Positions 48,009 to 56,099 of a stretch of DNA of 64,000 bases are shown here, in pieces. The number at the start of each line of letters is the position of its first letter. The first letter of the stretch is position 1. The translations under genes and the position numbers were made by a program. A model generated the notes under the pieces. The model did no database searches. It was not told the origin of the DNA and was given only the letters and a program-made list of their open reading frames with translations. Source of the stretch: Nannocystis sp. RBIL2 (lineage in GTDB: Bacteria > Myxococcota_A > Polyangia > Nannocystales > Nannocystaceae). The DNA lies in contig NZ_JAPNJW010000002.1 in assembly GCF_026626745.1 (NCBI RefSeq), positions 5,976,151 to 6,040,150 of the forward strand, in the 5' to 3' direction.

Positions 48009-50330
48009 ATGCGACGACTCGCGCTCGTGGTGGCCCTCGCGGCCGCGTGCAAGCCCGCCCCCGCCACCACGACGCCGGCCGCGACGCCCGCGGCCGCGAC
48101 CCCGAAGGCGGTCGACGAGGAGCTCGCGGCGGTCGCCGATCGCCTCGATCCCGGGCCGCAGCCGCCGATGTACGAGGTGCTGCCGACCTGGCTCAAGAGC
48201 AAGGTCGAGTCGTCGCTGGCCGGCGACCCGAAGTCGCCGCAGGCGGTGGCCGAGGCGCGCGAGGCGATCGCTGCGTGGGACAAGGTCGACACCAAGGACA
48301 CTCTGGCGACGATGCAGGGCGCGCTGTTGTTCTCGCGCGGGTTGATTCTGGCCGAGCGGGCGGTCGCGGCCGGCAGCGACGACCCCGAGCTGCTGGCGGC
48401 GCTGACGAACGCGTACCGCGTGGTCCACAGCCTGCGGATGTTCCAGCGCAGCGGGCTGCTCGGGCAGATGCTGCAGATGGCGGTCGAGATGGCGCGCAAG
48501 GAGGCGCAGCTCGAGGCGCAGCAGATCGAAGAGGCAGTGGCGGCGCTGGGCCGGGCGGTCGAGCGCGCGCCGGCGTTGCACATGCACGCGACGGCCCGGC
48601 TGCTGCGCGAGCACCCGCATCACCCGACGGTGCCGGAGGCGCTGGCGCGCGCGAGCCAGGCGAAGGTCGAGGCCGAGCAGTACGAGGAGGGCCTGGCGCT
48701 GCGCCGGCTGGCGGTGCAGCGCAAGGGCGAGCGCGCGACCGGAGGCGACTGGGCGGCGCTCGTCGGCGTGTGTCACTCGGCGCTCGACGTCGCCTGCGCA
48801 GACGCGGCGCGCAAGCAGGCCGAGGCGCTCGGGCCCGCCGAGCCGGGCGACGACAAGGCGGCGGCGTTCAAGAAGCGACTCGCCGACCTCGATGCGACGG
48901 GGACGATGGTGCGGCGGGTGCTGGCGTTGACGCAGGCGACGTCGCTCGAGGAGCAGCTCGAGCGCGGGCACCTGCTGCTGAAGCTGAACCGGCAGGGCGA
49001 CGCGCAGCGGACGTTCGAGGGGCTGGCCGCGGCGCACCCGAACGACGCGCGGCCGCAGACGGGGCTCGGGCTGGTGGCGATCCAGCGCCAGTTCGACCTC
49101 GAAGGGGTGATCCGCCACGTCCGGGCGGCGCGCAAGCTGGCCAACCACGACCGCCTCTACTACGAGGTGGCGCTCGGCACGATCTCGCCGCTGATGTTCA
49201 CCGAGGTCGCGGCCCAGCTCGCGCGCGCGCCCGATGCCCCGGTGCCCGACCTCGACGCGCGCTTCGACGAGCTGCTCGAGCTGACCCGCGGCTTCCGCGT
49301 CCACGACCCGGCGCGCGCGGCGTTGCTCGAGCTGCTGTTCACGCTGACGCGCGAAGCGATGCCGAAGTTTTTGGCGAAGCAGCGCGAGGCGGGGATGGCG
49401 ACGCTGCGCAAGCTGCCGGACAAGGCGATGGCGCTGACGCGCAAGTTCCCCGAGTCGCGCGACGCGTGGCGGCTGGTGTTCTCGAGCACGCGGCTGACCG
49501 ACGATCCCCGCAAGGCGCGGCTATTGGCCAACGCGCTGCTGCCGGCGGCGCTGCAGCAGGACCCCGACCTGCGGGTGCAGCAGGTCCGGGCGCAGCTCGA
49601 CGCGGCGCTGCTGTGGGAAGACGGCGACCTGCTGCTGGCGGCGATGAAGTCGGGGATGACGCTGCCGGAGACGGTCGACGCCGACACTGCGCTGACGATC
49701 CGCGCGACGCTCGACGCGGTCGCCGGGCGCGAGGGCGACAAGGCGTCGCTGCAGCGCGCGGGTCAGGCGTTCGCGGCGCTGGCCGAGCGCAACACCGGCA
49801 AGGACCGGGCGCTGGCGCTCAACAACGCGGCGATGGTGACGGCTTACTCGGGCGATCTGCCGGCGGCGATGGCGATGCTCGAGCGCGCGGTCCAGGCGGA
49901 TCAGGAGGGCGTGACCGCGGCCTACAACCTGGGCGCCCTGGCGTTCCGCATGCAGACCCGCGAGGGGCTGGCCGAGCTGTTCGCCAAGATCACCGGGGCG
50001 TCGGGGATCGTCGGCGTCCGCCTGCACGCGCGCGCTTTTTTGGTGACGCTGGCGGAGGCCGGGCAGGGCGACGTGGCGGTGACTCGCGAAGAATTCGCGG
50101 CGGCCCTGGCCAGGGAAGAGGTCGACGAATTCCGCGGCCGCGTACCGCTCGGCCGCTGGGGCGTGGTCGAACAGGGCGAGTTCAAGGTGTCCCTCGGCTA
50201 CGCCACGAATGGCGGACTCATGGTGCTCGACGAGGTGGTGCCCCACTGGTGGCTGGTGGTGCCGGCCCCGGCGATGGACTCGCTGCTGGCGGCGCGGAAG
50301 AAAGGCAGCAAGGTGAAGGCGAGGCCGTGA
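48009..50330 (+). CDS. Large repeat-containing lipoprotein, TPR-like
   Basis: A 773-residue protein with a short signal MRRLALVVALAAAC and lipobox Cys at about residue 14, followed by a Thr/Ala/Pro linker. The rest is almost wholly helical with TPR-like pairs, for example in LALNNAAMVTAYSGDLPAAMAMLERAVQADQEGVTAAYNLGALAF. The C-terminal 60 residues turn beta-rich (FKVSLGYATNGGLMVLDEVVPHWWLVV). It is likely an envelope scaffold; no enzyme motif is seen. It is the last gene of the vWA/orn/MFS run. Confidence 0.8.
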   Translation: MRRLALVVALAAACKPAPATTTPAATPAAATPKAVDEELAAVADRLDPGPQPPMYEVLPTWLKSKVESSLAGDPKSPQAVAEAREAIAAWDKVDTKDTLATMQGALLFSRGLILAERAVAAGSDDPELLAALTNAYRVVHSLRMFQRSGLLGQMLQMAVEMARKEAQLEAQQIEEAVAALGRAVERAPALHMHATARLLREHPHHPTVPEALARASQAKVEAEQYEEGLALRRLAVQRKGERATGGDWAALVGVCHSALDVACADAARKQAEALGPAEPGDDKAAAFKKRLADLDATGTMVRRVLALTQATSLEEQLERGHLLLKLNRQGDAQRTFEGLAAAHPNDARPQTGLGLVAIQRQFDLEGVIRHVRAARKLANHDRLYYEVALGTISPLMFTEVAAQLARAPDAPVPDLDARFDELLELTRGFRVHDPARAALLELLFTLTREAMPKFLAKQREAGMATLRKLPDKAMALTRKFPESRDAWRLVFSSTRLTDDPRKARLLANALLPAALQQDPDLRVQQVRAQLDAALLWEDGDLLLAAMKSGMTLPETVDADTALTIRATLDAVAGREGDKASLQRAGQAFAALAERNTGKDRALALNNAAMVTAYSGDLPAAMAMLERAVQADQEGVTAAYNLGALAFRMQTREGLAELFAKITGASGIVGVRLHARAFLVTLAEAGQGDVAVTREEFAAALAREEVDEFRGRVPLGRWGVVEQGEFKVSLGYATNGGLMVLDEVVPHWWLVVPAPAMDSLLAARKKGSKVKARP

Positions 50331-50359
50331 ACGAGAAGGTCCGAGCGAGACGTGACCCG

Positions 50360-50385
50360 AAAGTCATGTCCTTAAAGACAGATAG
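50360..50385. repeat. Dispersed palindrome between convergent genes
   Basis: AAGTCATGTCCTTAAAGACAG, a degenerate copy in the 76-base gap between two convergent genes. Confidence 0.6.
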
Positions 50386-50406
50386 TCGTCACGAGCTGGC
50401 GAGCCA

Positions 50407-51735
50407 TCAGGCGTCGAGGCGCAGGCCGGGGAGCGGGCCGTCGCCGTCTTCGCCGAAGCTGGTGTCGGGCAGGCCGAGCGCCTGGAGGATCGAGACGTAG
50501 AGGCGGGCCAGCGGCGTACCTGTCTCGTAGACCAGGTGACGGCCGCCGCCCCACAGGTCGTCGCCGCCGGCCAGCAGGACCGGCATGTCGCGGTGGGTGT
50601 GGGCGTTGCCGTCGCCGACGTCGCTGCCGAGCAGGACGACGGTCGAGCGCAGCAGGTCGCCGTCGCCCTCAGGAGTGTCGGCGAGCCGCTGCAGCAGGCG
50701 CGCGAACTGGGCCGCCTGCCAGGCGTCGACCTTGCGCAGGCCGGCGATCTTGACGGCGTCACCTGCGTGATGGGACAGGTCGTGATGGCCGCCCTCGACG
50801 CCGAGGAAGGGGAAGGCGCGGTTGCTGGCGGCGTTGCCGAGCATGAAGGAGATCGCGCGGGTGCGGTCGCAGGTCAGCGCGAGGACCATGAGCTCGGTCA
50901 TCATGTCGACGTGGGCGAGGAAGTCGGCGGGCTCGTCCGGCGGACTCGCGGCAGTGCAGGCGCCGAGGCCGGCGGGGGCGTCGACCTGGCGCTCGAGCTC
51001 TCGCACCCCCACGAGATAGGCGTCGAGGCGCACGCGATCGGCCGCGCCGAGGTCGCCCTCGAGGTCGTGGACGTCGGCGAGGACGACGTCGAGGACGGAG
51101 CGCCGGGTGGCTCGCCGCGCAGCCCGGGCGGCCGCGCTGGCGCTCGGATCGTCGCCGGCGAGGATGACGTCGAAGGCCAAACGCGGAGAGGTGAGCTTGG
51201 GCAGCGGAGTGGTTGGAGAGGACCAGGAGATCGATCTGTGATAGGCGCAGGCGAAGCCGATGTCGCAGGCGCCGAACGAGCCGCCGCCCTCGCAGCCGAG
51301 CTGCAGCGAGGCGAGCGGGGTGGCGCCGGCGATCGCGGCGGCGTAGCGCTGGTCGAGCGAGACGCCGACGTGCAGGTCGACCTCGGACCGCCGCGCCTTG
51401 CGAGCGGTGAGGAAGGCCGCCGTGCCCGAGGCGTGCGAGCCCGGCAGCTCGGGCATGCCTGGCGTGTTGGCGACGCCGGAGAAGACGATGACCCGGTCTT
51501 TTACCGGCGCGAGCGCGGCCAGCGAGGGCGAGAGCTGCAGCTCCGGGTCGGGCGCCGGGAACCACGCGTCGCCGCGCACGCCGTTGGGCACGAAGTAACA
51601 CAGCAGCCGCCGCGGCCGCACGGCCTCGGCCGCGCGGGCCCGCGGGCGCATGACGTCGAGGAACGGCAGGCCGAGCGCGACTCCACCGGCCAGGAGGGCC
51701 CGGCGCGACAGACCACGACGCGTGGCAGACTTCAT
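50407..51735 (-). CDS. DUF1552 family exported protein
   Basis: A 442-residue DUF1552 protein. The N-terminus (TRRGLSRRALLAGGVALGLPF) is a clear twin-arginine signal. Family blocks include CYFVPNGVRGDAWFP, FSGVANTPGMPELPGSHASGTAAFLT, and late EGGHHDLSHHAGD. It is the second such protein here; the counterpart is at 3473-4759. It lies downstream of and on the same strand as a DUF1592-type gene, its usual partner, with a palindrome at 51761-51776 between. Function is not established. Confidence 0.9.
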   Translation of the reverse strand: MKSATRRGLSRRALLAGGVALGLPFLDVMRPRARAAEAVRPRRLLCYFVPNGVRGDAWFPAPDPELQLSPSLAALAPVKDRVIVFSGVANTPGMPELPGSHASGTAAFLTARKARRSEVDLHVGVSLDQRYAAAIAGATPLASLQLGCEGGGSFGACDIGFACAYHRSISWSSPTTPLPKLTSPRLAFDVILAGDDPSASAAARAARRATRRSVLDVVLADVHDLEGDLGAADRVRLDAYLVGVRELERQVDAPAGLGACTAASPPDEPADFLAHVDMMTELMVLALTCDRTRAISFMLGNAASNRAFPFLGVEGGHHDLSHHAGDAVKIAGLRKVDAWQAAQFARLLQRLADTPEGDGDLLRSTVVLLGSDVGDGNAHTHRDMPVLLAGGDDLWGGGRHLVYETGTPLARLYVSILQALGLPDTSFGEDGDGPLPGLRLDA

Positions 51736-51760
51736 GCGGCCTCCTGCGGGGTGACATGGA

Positions 51761-51776
51761 ATGTCCTCGAGGACAT
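51761..51776. repeat. Dispersed palindrome (ATGTCC-TCGA-GGACAT)
   Basis: A self-complementary copy including its spacer, in the gap between the DUF1552 and DUF1592-type genes. Confidence 0.8.
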
Positions 51777-51829
51777 GTAGCGATGGACATGACCTCCAAG
51801 ACACTTGATGGCGAACCGCGCGGCGGACA

Positions 51830-53380
51830 TCACGGGGCCTCCTGCGCGCGGCGGATCCGGAACGGATCGCTCTGGACCACCGCCACCACCAGCGCGACCA
51901 GGTCGCGGTCGGCGGCGATGAAATTTTTAATGATGTCCTCGAGGACGGGTTGGTCCTCGGCTACCAGTGGGCGGCCGAGGGCGTAGGTCAGCACCTTGGT
52001 GGCGACGCAGCGGGGGAAGCGGGGGTCGTCGGCGAGGATCTCGGCGAGCTCGCGGACATCTGAAAAAGGTTCGCCGGTGGGCAGCTCGCCGGACGCGTCG
52101 ATGAGCTCGCCGTGTTCGCTGCCGCGCCACGCACCGACGGCGTCGAAGTGCTCGAAGGCGAGGCCGATCGGGTCGAGGATCGCGTGGCAGCCGGCGCAGG
52201 CTGGATCGGCGCGGTGCTGGGCCAGCCGCTCGCGCGCGGTGCTGGCGTCGCTCTCGGCCTGCGTGGCGGCCTCGGGGGGCGGCGGCGGCAGGGGCGAGCA
52301 CAGCAGCTGCTCGAGCACGAAGCGGCCGCGACGGGTCGGCGAGCTGGCGAACGGATAGGCGAGCACGGTCATCAAGCCCGGCTCGGTGAGCAGGCCGCGG
52401 CGCTTGTGCGGCCCGAGGTCGATGCGGGTGAATTCGTCGACTGCGAGCTCGTCGGGCAAGTAGTAGAGCGCGGCCAGCTCGGCGTCGACGTGGGCGTGGG
52501 TGTCGAGAAGGAGATCGCGGAGGTCGCGGCCGGGGACCAGGAACTCGCGGAAGCGCCGGCGCATCGCCTCGCGCATCGACTCGCGGACCGCGTCGTCGTA
52601 GCGCGGGTAGCGGTGGGCGTCGCGGAAGATGTCGTCGAGGCCGCGGAAGTACAGCCACTGGCCGGCGAAGCCGTCGACGAAGCCGGCGCTGCGCGGGTCG
52701 GCGAGCATGCGCTCGACCTGCTCGGCGAGGACGGGTTCGCTTTGCAGCTCGCCGACGGCCGCGAGCGCGAGCAGCTCGTCGTCGGGGGCGCTGCTCCACA
52801 AGAAGTAGGACAGGCGGGCGGCGAGGGCGTAGTCGTCGAGCCAGTGCGACTCGCCTGGCGCTCCGGCGTCGTGCTCCCAGCGGAAGGTGAAGTGCGGCGA
52901 CAGCAGGGCGGCCTCGATCACCAGGCGCAGGCCGGAGTCGAGCTCGGCGGGGTCGACCAGCGCGACGTAGCGACCGATCTCGCCGTCGGTCGGCGGGCGG
53001 CGCCAGGCGCGGGTCAGCAGCGGCTCGACGATCGCGCGCAGGCACGACGTTGGGTCGGCGGGGTCCGGCGTGCAGACCATCAGCGCCGCGCGGGCCGACT
53101 CCGAGGCGAGAGTCGCTGCAGCGATCGACTCCGCCGAGTGTTGGAAGATCTGGACCAGCAACGCCGATGGTGGTTGTGACGCCGCCACAGTGTCGAAGCC
53201 GAGCGCCGGCGGGTCGGCCGGGAACTCGCGTGTGAGTGCGGCCTCGACCCCGAGGATATCGCGCACCGTGTTCGCGTACTCGAACGCGGTGAGGCGGCGG
53301 GCCATGGCCTCGGGGACAGGTGGTGCCGCGGGCTCGGGGTCCTGCGTGCACGCGAGGAGGCCGGTCGCGGCCGCGATCAT
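51830..53380 (-). CDS. DUF1592/DUF1588/DUF1585 family lipoprotein
   Basis: A 516-residue protein with lipoprotein signal MIAAATGLLAC. Domain blocks run RRLTAFEYANTVRDILG (DUF1587/1592), RAWRRPPTDGEI, LSYFLWSSAPDDELL, RRGRFVLEQLLCSPLPPPP (DUF1588) and a haem-like motif CAGCH leading into DUF1585. It lacks the N-terminal CxxCH cytochrome module and the CBM2-like tail of the paralogue at 4774. The ATG at 53380 gives a normal lipobox. The frame stays open upstream to an ATG at 53548 through three imperfect 19-residue repeats; that longer product would bury the signal peptide. Confidence 0.87.
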   Translation of the reverse strand: MIAAATGLLACTQDPEPAAPPVPEAMARRLTAFEYANTVRDILGVEAALTREFPADPPALGFDTVAASQPPSALLVQIFQHSAESIAAATLASESARAALMVCTPDPADPTSCLRAIVEPLLTRAWRRPPTDGEIGRYVALVDPAELDSGLRLVIEAALLSPHFTFRWEHDAGAPGESHWLDDYALAARLSYFLWSSAPDDELLALAAVGELQSEPVLAEQVERMLADPRSAGFVDGFAGQWLYFRGLDDIFRDAHRYPRYDDAVRESMREAMRRRFREFLVPGRDLRDLLLDTHAHVDAELAALYYLPDELAVDEFTRIDLGPHKRRGLLTEPGLMTVLAYPFASSPTRRGRFVLEQLLCSPLPPPPPEAATQAESDASTARERLAQHRADPACAGCHAILDPIGLAFEHFDAVGAWRGSEHGELIDASGELPTGEPFSDVRELAEILADDPRFPRCVATKVLTYALGRPLVAEDQPVLEDIIKNFIAADRDLVALVVAVVQSDPFRIRRAQEAP

Positions 53381-53541
53381 GGTGAGCGCGCCGAGCCGCG
53401 CGCGAGCGGGACGGCGGTCGGTCCTGCCCGTGGTTGGCGCGAGCGTGCCGAGCCGCGCGCGAGCGCCACGGAGACCGATCGCGCCCGCGTTCGGGACGAG
53501 CGCGCCGGGCTGCGCGCGAGCGTGACGGAGGCCGGTCGCGG
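53353..53541. repeat. 57-bp imperfect tandem repeats at a gene start
   Basis: Units begin near 53353, 53410, 53467 and 53524 (partial). The conserved core CCGAGCCGCGCGCGAGCG recurs at 53391, 53448 and 53505 with minor changes. On the minus strand each unit encodes 19 residues of the ARARLGxL type. The last unit overlaps the start of the DUF1592-type gene. Confidence 0.85.
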
Positions 53542-53562
53542 GTCGCATGGCGCCTCGGCTGC

Positions 53563-54195
53563 TCAGGCGTGACGGCGGCGGCGCCACGGGGCGAACAGGG
53601 CCAGCAGGGCCAGGCCGAGCAGGTCGGGCGCGCCCGGGGTGGCCTTGCAGCCGCAGCCCTCCTTGTCGCCGCTGCCGCTGTTGCTGCCGTCGCTCTCGCC
53701 GTCGGTGGGGTCGGTGTCGCTCGCGTCGGTGTCGGTGGCCGGCTCGGCGCCGCTGGTGGGGGAGCTCGTCGCCTCGGTGGGGGAGCCGGTGTCTGTGTCG
53801 GTGTCGCTCTCGGTTGCGCTGCCGGTGTCCTTGACCTCGATCGTGATCTCGTGGGTGTCGACCTGGGTGACCCCGTCGTCGCCGACGGCCTTCAGCTTGT
53901 GGATGCCGGGCGAGAGGGTCGTCTCGATCGTGCAGGGCGGCGCTTCGGGGCAGGTGACGGACGGGGCGTCGTCGACCGACAGCGAGACGGCCAGGGCGCC
54001 GAAGCCGTCGTACTCGATGGTGACGGGGACGACGACGTCGGGGGAGCCGTCGAAGACGGACCCGTCCTCCGGCGAGACGATGACGACCGAGGCCGGCTCG
54101 AAGTCGGTGTCGCTGGTGGTGACGAGCTCGGCGGCCGAGGCCGGCGCGGCGAGCAGGAGGAGCGCGGATGAACAGCCAAAGATAAGCGAACGCAT
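53563..54195 (-). CDS. Surface protein with MYXO-CTERM-like tail
   Basis: A 210-residue secreted protein. It has a signal peptide (LLLLAAPASA), an Ig-like beta domain at about 25-125 (SVVIVSPEDGSVFDGSPDVVVPVTIEYDG), then a Thr/Ser/Asp/Pro-rich linker. The tail CGCKATPGAPDLLGLALLALF plus Arg-rich end is a MYXO-CTERM-type sorting signal: Cys motif, hydrophobic span, basic end. In myxobacteria such proteins are processed and anchored at the surface. It lies 182 bases upstream of the DUF1592-type gene start and may be expressed with it. Confidence 0.88.
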   Translation of the reverse strand: MRSLIFGCSSALLLLAAPASAAELVTTSDTDFEPASVVIVSPEDGSVFDGSPDVVVPVTIEYDGFGALAVSLSVDDAPSVTCPEAPPCTIETTLSPGIHKLKAVGDDGVTQVDTHEITIEVKDTGSATESDTDTDTGSPTEATSSPTSGAEPATDTDASDTDPTDGESDGSNSGSGDKEGCGCKATPGAPDLLGLALLALFAPWRRRRHA

Positions 54196-54329
54196 GCCTG
54201 ATGGGGTTAGCCCGCCGGTCAGGCGCGGTCAAGTGTGACAGCGGTGCCGCGGTCACGCCCGGGGCCGCGGCGCCGCTGTCAGATGTTCGAAAGGTCAGGT
54301 CGGGGGAGCGAGCTGGCCTGTGGGACAGA

Positions 54330-55484
54330 TCAGTTCGGGTCGGGCTTGATGGTGTCGGGCCCGCTGATCGGCAGATCGGGGAGCTTGATGTAGTCCATGT
54401 CGATCTTGCCGGTGAGGCTGTCGAGGAAGGCGATGAGGTAGGTCTTCTCCTCGTCGGACAGCTTGCCCTTGGCGAGCTGGTACTCGGCCATGACGTCGAG
54501 GGCGTCGCCGAGCTCCTTGGCCGATCCGTCGTGCAGGTAGGGCGCGGTCTTGGCGACGTTGCGCAGGCCGGGGACCTTGAACACGTGCTTGTCCTCGGGC
54601 TTGTTGGTGATCTTGAAGCGGCCGAGGTCCTTCGCCTCGTACGGCTTCACTGCGCCGAGCTTCTGGTACATCGTGCCGCCGAGCGTCGGGCCGGTGTGAC
54701 AGCTGACGCAGTTGAGCTCGATGAACAGCTCGAGGCCGCGGAGGGCGTCGGAGCTCAGCGCGGTCATGTTGCCGCCGAGGAAGTCGTCGAACGGCGCGGG
54801 GGTGACGAGGCCGCGCTCGAAGGCGCCGATCGCCAGCGAGATGTTGCGCGGGTTGCAGGGGTCGGGGTCGGCCGGGAAGGCGGCCTTGAACAGGTCGGCG
54901 TAGCCCGGGACCGACTTGACCGAGTTGACGCAGGCGGCCTCGTCGGCGAGCGCCATCTCGACCGGGTTGGTCACCGGCTTGAGCGCCTGGTCCTCGACGT
55001 CGGTCGCGCGGCCGTCCCAGAACTGGGCGATGTGGAACGCGGCGTTGTACACCGTCGGCGTGTTGCGCTCGCCGCGTTGCTTCTTGTGGCCGGGCGAGGT
55101 GGCCTCGTGGTCGATGCCGTAGTCGTCGAGCTTGTGGCAGCTGTTGCAGGACAGATCGTGGTTCTTCGACAGCCGGGTGTCGTAGTAGAGGATCCGGCCG
55201 AGAGCGACCTTCTCGAGGGTGATCGGGTTGTTCGGCGAGTCGGCCGCGGCGGGCAGCGGCGCGAAGTACTTCTTCGCCGTCTCGAGCAGCTGCGCGGCCG
55301 AGGGCACCGGCCGGCTCGCCTTCTTCTTCGGGGCCTCGGACTTGCTCTCGGACTTGCTCGCGACGGCAGGAGCCGGGGCGGTCTTGCTTGCGCCTCCCTC
55401 GCAGCCGGTCGCCAGGAGAGCGGCCCCAAGCATGAGCAACGGGCCAGAGCAGTGAACTGTTGCGGAACGCTTGCGACGAACCAT
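54330..55484 (-). CDS. Dihaem cytochrome c peroxidase/MauG family lipoprotein
   Basis: A 384-residue exported protein. The signal ends with lipobox LLATGC, then a Lys/Ser/Ala linker. Two haem c motifs, CNSCH at about residue 111 and CVSCH near residue 258, and the blocks LGRILYYDTRLS, FWDGRATDVEDQ and LRNVAKTAPYLHDGS identify the bacterial CCP/MauG family. It reduces hydrogen peroxide or modifies proteins in the periplasm; which role applies here is not known. Its start codon is only 23 bases from that of a divergent gene. Confidence 0.93.
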   Translation of the reverse strand: MVRRKRSATVHCSGPLLMLGAALLATGCEGGASKTAPAPAVASKSESKSEAPKKKASRPVPSAAQLLETAKKYFAPLPAAADSPNNPITLEKVALGRILYYDTRLSKNHDLSCNSCHKLDDYGIDHEATSPGHKKQRGERNTPTVYNAAFHIAQFWDGRATDVEDQALKPVTNPVEMALADEAACVNSVKSVPGYADLFKAAFPADPDPCNPRNISLAIGAFERGLVTPAPFDDFLGGNMTALSSDALRGLELFIELNCVSCHTGPTLGGTMYQKLGAVKPYEAKDLGRFKITNKPEDKHVFKVPGLRNVAKTAPYLHDGSAKELGDALDVMAEYQLAKGKLSDEEKTYLIAFLDSLTGKIDMDYIKLPDLPISGPDTIKPDPN

Positions 55485-55507
55485 GACTGTTGCGACCATA
55501 GCGCACC

Positions 55508-56047
55508 GTGACCAGCTTTTCGCGCATTCTGCAAACTGCGACCCTGGCGCTTTTCGGGGTCTCCCTGACATCCCTGGCCGCGTGCGGCGGTGACGGCGCC
55601 GAGAACCGGTTGCCCCTGACGAACCGCGTGTGGCTCACCCAGGTGCCGAAGAAGGTCGGCGACAGCGTCGGCGCTCTGGTGGTGTTCGAGGCCAAGGGCC
55701 GGCGCCAGTTCGGCGCGCTGTACAAGGGGTCGCTGCTCCGCGGGAGCTTCGAGCTGTTCGAGTGGCAGCCCGACGAGCAAGAGGGCCGGGCCCACATGCG
55801 CCTGCTGCAGGACGACAAGTCCGTGAAGATCCGCACCGAGTCGTGCGAGCCGGACGCCGGCCTCGACAGCTGCATCATGCTGCACGGCGACCCGCTCGGC
55901 GCGGTGCGCTACCAGTCGAAGCGGATCTGGGGCCTGCGCGGGAAGCCGGCCATCTCCAGCCCGCTCGAGCTCGACATCGCCGGCGACGTGCGGGCGCTGC
56001 TGGCGGCCGACCCCGAGCTGGCGGCGCTCCTGTCCGAAGAGACATGA
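55508..56047 (+). CDS. Lipoprotein of unknown function
   Basis: A 179-residue protein with a signal peptide and lipobox LTSLAAC. The mature region looks beta-rich, ending in a helix; no family is recognised. It starts with GTG at 55508, 23 bases from the divergent peroxidase start, which leaves little room for two separate promoters. A palindrome cluster covers its last codons and the gap to the following gene. Confidence 0.75.
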   Translation: MTSFSRILQTATLALFGVSLTSLAACGGDGAENRLPLTNRVWLTQVPKKVGDSVGALVVFEAKGRRQFGALYKGSLLRGSFELFEWQPDEQEGRAHMRLLQDDKSVKIRTESCEPDAGLDSCIMLHGDPLGAVRYQSKRIWGLRGKPAISSPLELDIAGDVRALLAADPELAALLSEET

Positions 56048-56097
56048 GAACTCAGGCCATGTCCTTGAGGGCAGGTCTCGAAAGACAGGTCGGCGAG
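56035..56097. repeat. Palindrome cluster between lipoprotein and GHKL genes
   Basis: Degenerate copies (CTGTCCGAAGAGACATG, CATGTCCTTGAGGGCAGG and TCTCGAAAGACAGG) run from the last codons of the lipoprotein gene to the start of the GHKL ATPase gene. Confidence 0.65.
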
Positions 56098-56099
56098 AC

